A DNA stretch of 22,655 bases from E44-bin46 sp964354655 (GTDB lineage Bacteria; Chloroflexota; Dehalococcoidia; Dehalococcoidales; E44-bin46), in the NCBI GenBank assembly GCA_964354655.1, contig CAYHAL010000022.1, positions 1-22,655 on the forward strand, given 5' to 3'. A program made the position numbers and the translations under genes. This document shows positions 8,076 through 15,351 of the stretch, in pieces. Position 1 is the stretch's first letter. Every line of letters begins with the position of its first letter. The notes under the pieces are model-generated. The model was not told where the DNA came from, searched no databases, and saw nothing but the letters and a program-made list of their open reading frames with translations.

Positions 8076-9435
8076 CCTCCTCAGTTTCTATCGGCTTTAA
8101 AGCTCGACGCAGTTTCTTAAGCTTGACGCCGTCCTCAGCACCCCCCTTGCCTTGAGCGCCCTTCTTTTTCTTCTCCCTTAATTTAGCCCCGGGCTTAACC
8201 GGCGCCGGCATCAAAATATCCTCAGCAAACCTGATGTGAGCCTTTTCTGTGGTTACCTGCGGTTCAAAGACAACCGGAGGAGCAAAAGTGGTATCAAGAA
8301 CTGGAACCGGCTCAGCCGTCTCGGCAGGAAGCTCCTCAGAAACTATAGCCGCTTCTGCTATCTCGGCGGCTGCCGGCTTAGCCTCCACCACCCTTTCTGC
8401 CTCAGCCTCAGAAGCACTCTTAATATCAATCCGCCGCCCGGTGAGCTTAGCTGCCAGCCTAACGTTCTGCCCCTCTTTGCCAATGGCTAATGAAAGCTGC
8501 TTATCAGGGACAATCACAGTAGCCGCTTCCTGCTCACCATCCAGCCTAACCCTTAATACCTGGGCTGGACTGAGAGCGTTGGTAATAAATGCAGAGATAT
8601 CTGGGCTCCACATAACGACGTCTATCTTTTCACCATTTAGCTCATTAACAATATTTTGTATCCTGATACCACGAAGTCCAACGCAGCAACCAACCGGGTC
8701 AATACCCTCCTGGCGTGCAGCGACGGCTACTTTACTCCGATAGCCGGCTTCGCGAGCAATTGACTTCAACTCCACGGCTCCGTTATAAACTTCAGGGACC
8801 TCCAGCTCAAAGAGCCGACGCAGCATATTGGGATGAGACCGGGACACCACCACCCGAGGCCCTTTGTTAGTCCGGGCTACCTCTAAGAGGTAAACCTTAA
8901 GCCTTTGACCTAGTCGATATCTCTCGGTGGGCACCTGCTCAACTGCCGGCAGTATTGCCTCGGTTCTACCCAAATCAATAAATATCTGCCTGGGTTCAAT
9001 ACGCCGCACCAATCCAGTGACGATATCGCCTTCCCTGCCAGAATACTCCTCAAATATGGCGCTATGCTCGGCTTCATGAAGCCGCTGGAGGATAACCTGT
9101 TTCGCCGTTTGAGCCGCAATGCGACCAGCATTACGAGGGGTAGCTTCCACCTCAACAGTATCACCAATCTGCACATCAGGCCTAATTTGACGTGCCTCGT
9201 CTAGCGATACCTCACGGCGACGGTCTGATGGCGACTCAACTACCGCTTTCTCAGCCCATACTCGAACCCTGCCAGTAGCCGGGTCAATCTTGACCGAGAT
9301 ATTCTGGTTAGCAGCAAAATTATCCTTCCTATAAGCTGATACTAGCGCTGCCTCTACCGCCCCAATAACTACCTCCTTAGGCAAGTTCTTCTCAGCCGAT
9401 AGTTGGGTAATGGCGAGCAGGAAGTCGCTCTTCAT
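8062..9435 (-). CDS. nusA: Transcription termination/antitermination factor NusA
   Basis: Binds RNA polymerase and modulates pausing, termination and antitermination. The 457-residue protein has the RNAP-binding N-terminal domain (about 1-125), an S1 domain (about 130-200, REGDIVTGLVRRIEPRQIFIDLG) and two KH domains (about 205-345). The KH region includes VGCCVGLRGIRIQNIVNELNG, DVVMWSPD and IGKEGQNVRLAAKLTG. After the KH core comes a low-complexity Ala/Glu/Pro-rich linker and a Lys-rich, then acidic, tail ending EEGEEY. The C-terminal repeats of E. coli NusA are absent, as in many other bacteria. ATG at 9435 follows GGAGG by 12 bases. The gene is led by a promoter and a terminator-like hairpin. 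No rimP is found upstream, where many genomes have it. Confidence 0.96.
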   Translation of the reverse strand: MKSDFLLAITQLSAEKNLPKEVVIGAVEAALVSAYRKDNFAANQNISVKIDPATGRVRVWAEKAVVESPSDRRREVSLDEARQIRPDVQIGDTVEVEATPRNAGRIAAQTAKQVILQRLHEAEHSAIFEEYSGREGDIVTGLVRRIEPRQIFIDLGRTEAILPAVEQVPTERYRLGQRLKVYLLEVARTNKGPRVVVSRSHPNMLRRLFELEVPEVYNGAVELKSIAREAGYRSKVAVAARQEGIDPVGCCVGLRGIRIQNIVNELNGEKIDVVMWSPDISAFITNALSPAQVLRVRLDGEQEAATVIVPDKQLSLAIGKEGQNVRLAAKLTGRRIDIKSASEAEAERVVEAKPAAAEIAEAAIVSEELPAETAEPVPVLDTTFAPPVVFEPQVTTEKAHIRFAEDILMPAPVKPGAKLREKKKKGAQGKGGAEDGVKLKKLRRALKPIETEEGEEY

Positions 9436-9474
9436 CTCAGATTAGAACCTCCAATTTTATTATTCTCTCCCAAC

Positions 9475-9498
9475 AAAAAAGTGGGAATTAACCCACTT
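9475..9498 (-). terminator. Terminator-like hairpin in the nusA leader (candidate attenuator)
   Basis: On the minus strand AAGTGGG pairs with CCCACTT (7 bp, loop TTAATT; arms at 9492-9498 and 9479-9485). Four more T residues follow the second arm, giving a run of six. It lies between the likely transcription start (about 9516) and the nusA ATG at 9435. It would therefore end transcripts about 40 nt into the leader rather than close another gene. No minus-strand gene ends nearby, as the upstream neighbour is divergent. Confidence 0.65.
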
Positions 9499-9522
9499 CA
9501 TTACTCGTTCTTTATCCACTAA

Positions 9523-9552
9523 AGTATACCATAATTAGGTTTTAGAATGCAA
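9523..9552 (-). promoter_or_regulatory. Promoter of the nusA-ylxR-infB-rbfA-truB operon
   Basis: Minus strand: TTGCAT (9547-9552), an 18-base spacer ending in TGG, and TATACT (9523-9528), giving an extended -10. It is placed correctly for an operon beginning at 9435 with a leader of about 80 nt. Confidence 0.7.
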
Positions 9553-9625
9553 TACTTCTAGCCGCCGCGACACATTATATAGACAAACTGGTATCAATGC
9601 CTAGAAATCCTAGTCCCGTTTAAGC

Positions 9626-9631
9626 TATAAT
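9626..9631 (+). promoter_or_regulatory. -10 box of the likely promoter for the M20 hydrolase operon
   Basis: A perfect TATAAT on the plus strand, 50 bp before the GTG at 9681. No good -35 element is visible at 16-18 bp (AGAAAT at 17). The short repeat CTAG-AAATC-CTAG at 9601-9613 lies just upstream and might be an activator or operator site. Confidence is limited by the missing -35. Confidence 0.45.
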
Positions 9632-9680
9632 AAGCACTAGCTGTATTAGCTGGAAGCGATTCTCAAAACAGGAATAGAGC

Positions 9681-10853
9681 GTGGATATAGAAGGACTAAA
9701 GGCTCAAGTTTCTAGCCAAATAGATGCTCACCGTCACCAGCTTAATGAGCTGAGCCTAAGGATTCACTCCAACCCTGAGCTAGGTTTCCAGGAAAATAAG
9801 GCAGTAGCCTGGTTAACTCAATATTTGGAGGAAAACGGCTTTTCTATAGAACGGGGCATCTGTGAGCTACCAACCGCTTTCAGAGGAAGCTACGGAAAAG
9901 GGAAACCAGCCATCGCTATTCTGGCTGAATATGATGCCCTACCTAAGCTTGGTCATGCCTGTGGTCACAACCTAATCGCTGCCAGCGCCGTTGGTGCTGG
10001 AGTAGCTTCCAAGCTAGCTATTGACCAGTTTGGGGGGGATATTCTGGTTATCGGCACGCCAGCCGAAGAGCTAGAGGGGGGCAAGGCAATAATAGCACAA
10101 AGGGGAGGCTTTGATAATTTGGACATAGCTATGATGGCGCACCCAGATGTACGTGACACGGCTACTACCCAAGCCCTTGCCTGCCAGGCTTTAGAAGTTG
10201 AATTCTTCGGCAGAGCCGCCCACAGTGCCGCCAGACCAGAGGCAGGCATCAATGCCCTAGAGGCAATGCTTCAATCCTTCGTCGCTATTAATTCACTGCG
10301 ACAGCACATCGGGGATAAAGCCCGAATCCACGGGATTATTACTGATGGCGGGGAAGCAGCTAATATCGTCCCCGCCCACAGCGCCGGGGTCTTTCTAGTG
10401 CGGGCTAAGAATAATACCTATCTTGATGAGCTAAAACAAAAGGTCATAAATTGCTTTATTGGCGCAGCTACAGCCAGTGGAGCCCGTCTGGAATACAGGT
10501 GGGGAGACGTCAGTTACGCCCCGATGCGTAGTAATCTGACCCTAGCCCGGCTATTCAAGCAGAATATGGAGTCCCTGGGGCGCAAGGTTAGGCTCACCGA
10601 CCCCAGCGGCGGCTTCGGTAGTACCGATATGGGCAATGTTAGCCAACTAGTGCCCAGTATCCACCCCATGGTCGCCATAGCCCCCGAAGAAGTATCAACC
10701 CATTCTCCTCAGTTTGCTTCAGCGGCTGCCTCGGAAGCAGGAAGGCAAGGGCTGTTTGATGCCGCCAAGGCTCTAGCCATGACAGTAGTTGACTTGGTAG
10801 CCAGCCCTGAAATAGTTACCAAGATTAAAGAGGAATTTAGGCAAGGAAAATGA
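9681..10853 (+). CDS. M20 family metallopeptidase/amidohydrolase (ACY1L2/AbgB-like)
   Basis: A 390-residue cytoplasmic two-zinc hydrolase of the M20 family, closest in motif pattern to the aminoacylase-1-like-2 / AbgB group. These enzymes cleave an amide bond in N-acylated amino acids, small dipeptides or aminobenzoyl-glutamate. Visible metal and catalytic residues are C94 and H96 in GHACGHN, the E129-E130 pair in GTPAEELEGGK, H154 in AHPD, and a C-terminal His in STHSPQF. The lid/dimerisation domain begins at GRAAHSAARPEAGINALEAM. Start: GTG at 9681 with AGGAA about ten bases upstream. Its stop overlaps the next gene's start as ATGA, so it is translationally coupled to the DUF2229-like pair. 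The true substrate cannot be read from sequence. Confidence 0.92.
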   Translation: MDIEGLKAQVSSQIDAHRHQLNELSLRIHSNPELGFQENKAVAWLTQYLEENGFSIERGICELPTAFRGSYGKGKPAIAILAEYDALPKLGHACGHNLIAASAVGAGVASKLAIDQFGGDILVIGTPAEELEGGKAIIAQRGGFDNLDIAMMAHPDVRDTATTQALACQALEVEFFGRAAHSAARPEAGINALEAMLQSFVAINSLRQHIGDKARIHGIITDGGEAANIVPAHSAGVFLVRAKNNTYLDELKQKVINCFIGAATASGARLEYRWGDVSYAPMRSNLTLARLFKQNMESLGRKVRLTDPSGGFGSTDMGNVSQLVPSIHPMVAIAPEEVSTHSPQFASAAASEAGRQGLFDAAKALAMTVVDLVASPEIVTKIKEEFRQGK

Positions 10854-11836
10854 TTATAGGCATCCCCAGGGCTCTACTCTACTACCAATACTACCCGATG
10901 TGGAAGACCTTCTTTGAGGAACTGGGAGCAGAGGTGGTAGTTTCACCGCCAACTACTCGAACTATGCTGTCATCAGGCTCATCTCGGGTAGTAGCTGATA
11001 CCTGTTTGCCGGTGAAGATTTTCCTTGGTCATGTTATCTCCCTAGCCGAAAGGTGCGACTATATTTTTATCCCTGCCATCCGTAGTGTGAAGAGGAAGGC
11101 TTATAATTGCTCCAAGTTTCTTGGCTTACCTGATATGACCAAGGCAGTTATTCCCGAATCGCCGCCTATACTAGACATAGAAATAGATATTAACAAAGGC
11201 AAACGCCACCTGTATCAAGCCATCTACAAACTGGGGAAACGCTTCACCTGGAGTCCGTTTAAAGTCAGACGAGCTAGCCTGGCTGCTTGGCGCGCCTACC
11301 TAGAATACCGAGAGCTAATGTCCAGTCAAGGCTTAACCCCTCCGCAGGCAATAGCTAAGCTGTCAGGCAAGCTTGAGCCAGAAGCACCGACCTCAATAGG
11401 AGCCACCATCGCCCTAATTGGTCACCCCTATATTCTCTATGATGAGCATATAAGTCACCGCCTTATCCACCGCCTTGAGCAGGCTGACAATAAGGTGCTG
11501 ACCCCGGAGATGCTAACCACTGAGGAGCTTGAATCAGCCATAGCCAGATTAGTCGGCAAAGCCCACTGGACATACGAGGATGAGGTAGTTGGCGCCGGAG
11601 GGCACTACCTAGAAAATAGAGTTGACGGTGTCATCGGTCTCATGACCTTCGGTTGCGGACCTGATTCGCAAATGATGGACATGGTGCACCGCCGGGCAGC
11701 CAAACTAGGAACCACCACCTTTATGAGCCTTACCCTAGAAGAACACACCACTGAAGGCGGCATAGTCACCAGGCTGGAAGCCTTCCTTGATATGATAAAC
11801 CGAAGGAAAAGAAGGCAGATAGAAGTATGCGTGTAA
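10850..11836 (+). CDS. DUF2229 / acyl-CoA dehydratase activase-related protein, subunit 1
   Basis: A 328-residue protein beginning MIIGIPRALLYYQYYPMWKT. It belongs to the DUF2229 group related to 2-hydroxyacyl-CoA dehydratase subunits, which are iron-sulfur proteins partnered with an ATP-dependent activase. Candidate cluster ligands are C52 in ADTCLPVKIFLGH, C87 in AYNCSKFLGLP and C269 in TFGCGPDS. The positions match the three-cysteine layout of HGD-type subunits. It shares a clear pattern (LP-x-K-x2-LG, then a Cys in a loop, then a late Cys before P) with the next gene, so the two are probably paralogous subunits of one complex. The ATG overlaps the M20 stop by 4 bp. No signal peptide or membrane segment is evident. 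The biochemical function is unknown, and an acyl-CoA dehydratase role is not demonstrated. Confidence 0.83.
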   Translation: MIIGIPRALLYYQYYPMWKTFFEELGAEVVVSPPTTRTMLSSGSSRVVADTCLPVKIFLGHVISLAERCDYIFIPAIRSVKRKAYNCSKFLGLPDMTKAVIPESPPILDIEIDINKGKRHLYQAIYKLGKRFTWSPFKVRRASLAAWRAYLEYRELMSSQGLTPPQAIAKLSGKLEPEAPTSIGATIALIGHPYILYDEHISHRLIHRLEQADNKVLTPEMLTTEELESAIARLVGKAHWTYEDEVVGAGGHYLENRVDGVIGLMTFGCGPDSQMMDMVHRRAAKLGTTTFMSLTLEEHTTEGGIVTRLEAFLDMINRRKRRQIEVCV

Positions 11837-12915
11837 GCATGTCTCACATGGGCAATATATATGTAACCATTAGAGCCTGGGCTCATGGCCTGGGGCGTAG
11901 TGATAGCCTGATAGTCCCACCAGCTAATAGCCAGCGCACCCTATCTTTAGGTACCAAGTACTCCCCGGAAGGGTTATGCCTCCCGTTCAAGCTGACCCTA
12001 GGTAACCTGATTGAAGCCTGCGAGCTGGGGGCAGATACCCTGGTTATAACCGGCGGCGACGGCATCTGTCGTCTGGGCTATTATGTCAAGACACAGGAAA
12101 AAATTCTTTGCGACCTAGGCTATAATTTTGAAATTATTCAACTGAGCCTTTCACGACAGAGGGTATTTGGCTTACCCAAATTAATGAGACGCTTATCAAA
12201 CAATGCCTCCTGGTTTAAGGTCATATCAGCCCTCCGCTTCGGTATAGCTAAGCAAATTGCCATGGATAAAATTGAGCGCTTAGTCCAAAAAGTGCGTGCT
12301 GTAGAGCTGGTAAAAGGAACAGCCAATCGGCTATATGCCAAAGCAATAGAAGCTATTGATAACGCCGATGATTATCGTACCCTGAAGAAGGCGCAACACG
12401 ATTACACTGACCAGCTTAATCATGTAGCTAAGGATACACAGGCTAAACCACCGATAGTAGGCATAATCGGAGAATTCTATGTGGTGCTAGAGCCGTTCGC
12501 CAATCTAAATATAGAGAGCGAGCTGGGTAAGCTGGGGGTAGAGGTAAGACGGAGAACCTTCATCTCAGATTGGGGTAAATTCAGTTTCTTTTTCAATTAC
12601 CTAGGTTTGGACGAGACGTCTAAGATTCATAAGGCAGCCCTACCCTACCTCAAGCGGGATGTTGGTGGCGACGGCTGGGAAGCAGTGGGGGAAAAGGTGC
12701 TCCACGCCAAAGATTATGACGGCTTAATTCACCTAGCCCCGTTTACCTGCATGCCTGAAGTTGTCGCCCAAAATATCATGCCATCAACCAAGGAAAATAT
12801 CCCAGTGCTAACCATACTTTGCGACGAGCAAATGAACCGGACTGGTTTGTTAACCAGGCTAGAAGCATTTGTCGACCTACTAAAAAGCCGGCGACGAGCC
12901 CGCAATAAAGCTTAA
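11827..12915 (+). CDS. DUF2229 / 2-hydroxyacyl-CoA dehydratase-like protein, subunit 2
   Basis: A 362-residue partner of the preceding protein. It contains HMGNIYVTIRAW, LGTKYSPEGLCLPFKLTLGN (C51), TGGDGICRLGYY (C81) and HLAPFTCMP (C308), the same three-cysteine plan as subunit 1. This group is often annotated as CoA-protein activase or 2-hydroxyglutaryl-CoA dehydratase-like. The experimentally known relatives hold a [4Fe-4S] or double-cubane cluster that receives electrons from an ATP-driven activase. The start is ambiguous among in-frame ATGs at 11827, 11839 and 11848. The first overlaps the previous gene by 10 bp, but homologues as I recall them begin shortly before HMGN, so any of the three is possible. 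The activase gene follows 14 bp downstream. The substrate is unknown. Confidence 0.83.
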   Translation: MRVSMSHMGNIYVTIRAWAHGLGRSDSLIVPPANSQRTLSLGTKYSPEGLCLPFKLTLGNLIEACELGADTLVITGGDGICRLGYYVKTQEKILCDLGYNFEIIQLSLSRQRVFGLPKLMRRLSNNASWFKVISALRFGIAKQIAMDKIERLVQKVRAVELVKGTANRLYAKAIEAIDNADDYRTLKKAQHDYTDQLNHVAKDTQAKPPIVGIIGEFYVVLEPFANLNIESELGKLGVEVRRRTFISDWGKFSFFFNYLGLDETSKIHKAALPYLKRDVGGDGWEAVGEKVLHAKDYDGLIHLAPFTCMPEVVAQNIMPSTKENIPVLTILCDEQMNRTGLLTRLEAFVDLLKSRRRARNKA

Positions 12916-12929
12916 CAGAAGGGAAGCTA

Positions 12930-13895
12930 ATGAAAACCTATCTAGGTATTGATGTTGGTTCAGTAACCACCAAGTCTGTTGTGGTAGATAAAGACGGTGA
13001 GCTTATTACCCACGTCTACCTGCTGACACAAGGCAAACCTGTCCAAATGGTGCAGCAAGGGCTGACACAAATCAAACAGCAACTGCCTAAAGGGATTGAT
13101 ATTTGTGGTGTGGCTACCACCGGGAGTGCCCGCTATCTAGCTGGGGTTATTGTCGGCGCTGATTTGGTCAAGAACGAGATTACCAGCCACGCTGTGGCTA
13201 CCTTGCGCTACATACCTGAAGTGCAAACTATCATTGAGATCGGCGGGCAAGATAGTAAGATTATCATTATTAGAGATGGGATAGTAACTGACTTCGGCAT
13301 GAATACCGTATGTGCTGCCGGCACCGGTAGCTTCCTTGACCACCAGGCACTACGCCTCAATATGAGTATTGAGGAATTTGCCAAGCAGGCGCTAGATAGC
13401 AAGACACCGGTGCGCATTGCCGGGCGATGCACCGTTTTTGCTGAAACAGACATGATACACAAGCAACAAATGGGGCATCGCACCGAGGATATCCTCTACG
13501 GTCTGTGCCAGGCATTAGTCCGTAATTACCTCAATAATGTTGGCTTAGGCAAGGAAATTAGACCCCCGGTAGTATTTCAGGGCGGGGTTGCCTTTAACCA
13601 GGCTATAGTCAAGGCGCTTCAGGAAGAGCTTAATACCGAAATTATTGTCCCCCCTCACCACGAGCTCATGGGGGCAATAGGTGCTGCCCTACTGGCGCAG
13701 GAAGAGATGGTAAGCAGTAATAACGGCAGCAAGTTCAAGGGGTTTGAGGTAAGTGAGGAAAAGTATCATACCTCCTCATTTGAGTGCAAAGCCTGCCCCA
13801 ACCTCTGTGAGATAGCCCAGATTTCCATTAATGGTCAGGTTCTTGCCCGGTGGGGAGGACGTTGTGACCTGTGGGAAAGAAGCCCAAGCAACTAA
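12930..13895 (+). CDS. BadF/BadG/BcrA/BcrD-type ATPase (2-hydroxyacyl-CoA dehydratase activase-like)
   Basis: A 321-residue ASKHA-fold ATPase. It opens with GIDVGSVTTKSVVVD (phosphate loop), has TTGSARYLAG, EIGGQDSKII and the second phosphate motif CAAGTGSFLD, and ends its fold with FQGGVAFN and GAIGAAL. C128 (NTVCAAGTG) and C167 (AGRCTVFAETD) are the pair that in HgdC-type homodimers bridges one [4Fe-4S] cluster between subunits. Such activases use ATP hydrolysis to push an electron to a very low potential acceptor. After the usual end there is an added tail of about 50 residues with C286, C289, C293 and C312 (FECKACPNLCEI ... GGRCDLW), probably a further metal or iron-sulfur site. In large fused activases I recall a similar segment as an internal linker. 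The acceptor is probably the two preceding proteins. Confidence 0.92.
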   Translation: MKTYLGIDVGSVTTKSVVVDKDGELITHVYLLTQGKPVQMVQQGLTQIKQQLPKGIDICGVATTGSARYLAGVIVGADLVKNEITSHAVATLRYIPEVQTIIEIGGQDSKIIIIRDGIVTDFGMNTVCAAGTGSFLDHQALRLNMSIEEFAKQALDSKTPVRIAGRCTVFAETDMIHKQQMGHRTEDILYGLCQALVRNYLNNVGLGKEIRPPVVFQGGVAFNQAIVKALQEELNTEIIVPPHHELMGAIGAALLAQEEMVSSNNGSKFKGFEVSEEKYHTSSFECKACPNLCEIAQISINGQVLARWGGRCDLWERSPSN

Positions 13896-13924
13896 GAATC
13901 ACCCGTTGCAAAAGAGATTAAACC

Positions 13925-14842
13925 GTGAACCGAGAATATGAGGTAGTTATTATTGGCGGTGGTCCAGCCGGGCTTACCGCTGGGCTTTACACCTCAAGGG
14001 CTAGGCTCAACAGCCTGCTTATAGAAAAGGGACTGGTTGGCGGTCAGATGCTGAATGCCGAAAAGGTAGACAACTATCCCGGTTTTCCTGAGGGCATTAG
14101 CGGCCTAAAGCTGGGAGAATTAATGCACCAGCAGGCGACAAAATATGGGCTAAAAACTATTATCGCCGAGGCTACCGGCATCGAGCCTCAAGAAAAACAA
14201 ATAGTAGTAAAGACCACCGAAGGCAACTTTATAGCTAAGGCAGTGATTATAGCCAGTGGCTCGGAACGGCGCAAATTGGGCATACCTAGAGAGGAAGAAT
14301 TTACCGGTAAGGGGGTGTCCTACTGTGCTACCTGTGATGCTGCCTTCTTCAGAGACCTCCCTGTAGCCGTAGTCGGTGGTGGCAATGCCGCAATTACTGA
14401 AGCCCTCCACCTTGCTAAGTTTGCCTCTAAGGTCACTGTGATACACCGCCGTAATCAACTCCGTGCCAGCGGTATTATGCAAGAGAAAGCCTTCTCCCAG
14501 CCCAAAATAGAATTCCTGTGGGATACTGTGGCTGAGGCGATTGAGGGTGAAAATTCAGTTACCAGAATCAAGCTTCGCCAGGTAAAAACAGGGAAGGAAT
14601 CCAGCCTTGATATAGCCGGGGTCTTTATATCTGTTGGGCTTAAGCCTAATACCGACTACCTCAAGGGCGTTTTGCCATTAGACGAGGGCGGTTATGTCAT
14701 CACCAACAATAAGATGGAGACGGAGATAGCTGGTATTTTTGCCGCTGGCGATATACGCCGTAACTCTGCCCGGCAAGCCATAACCGCTGCCGGAGACGGG
14801 GCTACCGCCGCCTTTTATGCCGAAAAATTTATCACCCAATAG
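13925..14842 (+). CDS. trxB: Thioredoxin-disulfide reductase
   Basis: FAD- and NADPH-dependent flavoprotein that reduces thioredoxin. The 305-residue protein has the FAD motif GGGPAGLTAG (11-20), the redox-active CATC (C134, C137), the NADPH-binding VVGGGNAAITEA (149-160) with HRRNQLRAS, which favours NADPH, and the late FAD motif GIFAAGDIR. Length is normal for the low-molecular-weight bacterial enzyme. The start is a GTG at 13925, 29 bp after the activase stop. It is probably in the same transcript as the activase group, so it may support redox maintenance of that system as well as general thiol balance. No thioredoxin gene lies in the window. Confidence 0.96.
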   Translation: MNREYEVVIIGGGPAGLTAGLYTSRARLNSLLIEKGLVGGQMLNAEKVDNYPGFPEGISGLKLGELMHQQATKYGLKTIIAEATGIEPQEKQIVVKTTEGNFIAKAVIIASGSERRKLGIPREEEFTGKGVSYCATCDAAFFRDLPVAVVGGGNAAITEALHLAKFASKVTVIHRRNQLRASGIMQEKAFSQPKIEFLWDTVAEAIEGENSVTRIKLRQVKTGKESSLDIAGVFISVGLKPNTDYLKGVLPLDEGGYVITNNKMETEIAGIFAAGDIRRNSARQAITAAGDGATAAFYAEKFITQ

Positions 14843-14855
14843 ATAGGATGCAGGG

Positions 14856-14884
14856 TTTTACTTTACCACCGGGTGAAGTATAAT
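14856..14884 (+). promoter_or_regulatory. Promoter candidate for rplI-dnaB-dnaD-loader unit
   Basis: A perfect TATAAT (14879-14884) sits 16 bp before the rplI ATG, with a weak TTTTAC (14856-14861) 17 bp upstream. Transcription would start at or just before the RBS (AAGGAG, 14891-14896), leaving a leader of only about 10 nt. The short leader lowers confidence. Confidence 0.5.
14860..14879. repeat. 20-bp imperfect palindrome in the rplI promoter spacer
   Basis: ACTTTACC and GGTGAAGT form an 8-bp stem (one T-G pair as RNA) around a 4-base centre. It fills the space between the -35 and -10 elements, so it could be a repressor operator. As RNA it could be a weak hairpin ending the trxB transcript, but no U-tract follows. 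Confidence 0.45.
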
Positions 14885-14900
14885 TTAAAAAAGGAGAGTT

Positions 14901-15350
14901 ATGAGGGTCATCTTCTTAGAAGATGTGCCTAATGTAGCTAGAGCTGGTGAGATAAAGGAGGTAGCCAACGGCTACGGCAGGAACTTTCTTATCCCCAAAA
15001 AGCTAGCTCTAGTAGCCAATTCTCCAGCAACTAATTTAACAGAAATACAGCGCAAACTAGCCACCCGAGACCAAACTGACGAGGCGTTAGTTAAGCTGGC
15101 TAACCAGCTAGAGGGAATGGAGGTTACCCTAAAAGCTAGGGTTGGGGCTAAAGACCGACTGTATGGCTCAATCACCACCGCCGATATTGCTGCTGAGTTG
15201 CAAAATAGTGCCCAGTTAGCTATTGATAGGCGGAAAATAGAGTTAGCTGAGCCTATCCGTCAACTCGGTAGCTATGAAGTAGTTATTAGATTAGCTAAGG
15301 ATATAGTGCCCAAGATAAGGGTTATAGTTACCGCTGAGGAGAAAGACTAA
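14901..15350 (+). CDS. rplI: 50S ribosomal protein L9
   Basis: Structural protein of the large subunit at the base of the L1 stalk. It begins MRVIFLEDVPNVARAGEIKE, with VANGYGRNFLIPKKLA matching the rRNA-binding N-terminal domain. A central helix-rich linker and the C-terminal domain (LYGSITTADIA, PIRQLGSYEVVIRLA) follow. At 149 residues it has standard length. AAGGAG lies five bases before the ATG. Its usual partners rpsF, ssb and rpsR are not next to it here. Instead it is directly followed by dnaB, whose TTG start comes just one base after the rplI stop. Confidence 0.97.
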   Translation: MRVIFLEDVPNVARAGEIKEVANGYGRNFLIPKKLALVANSPATNLTEIQRKLATRDQTDEALVKLANQLEGMEVTLKARVGAKDRLYGSITTADIAAELQNSAQLAIDRRKIELAEPIRQLGSYEVVIRLAKDIVPKIRVIVTAEEKD

Positions 15351-15351
15351 A

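Noticed and set aside
8249..8743. Open frame of 164 codons on the plus strand.
   Set aside because: It is antisense to the nusA KH and tail regions, low in complexity (Ser/Ala/Leu), with no RBS or promoter.
9444..9505. Possible leader peptide in the nusA leader (minus strand, a short ATG frame of 13 codons across the hairpin).
   Set aside because: There is no credible RBS and no run of a regulatory amino acid. The overlap with the hairpin is probably chance.
13208..13483. Minus-strand open frame of 91 codons over the activase gene.
   Set aside because: The plus-strand frame has all ATPase and cysteine motifs. The antisense frame has none.
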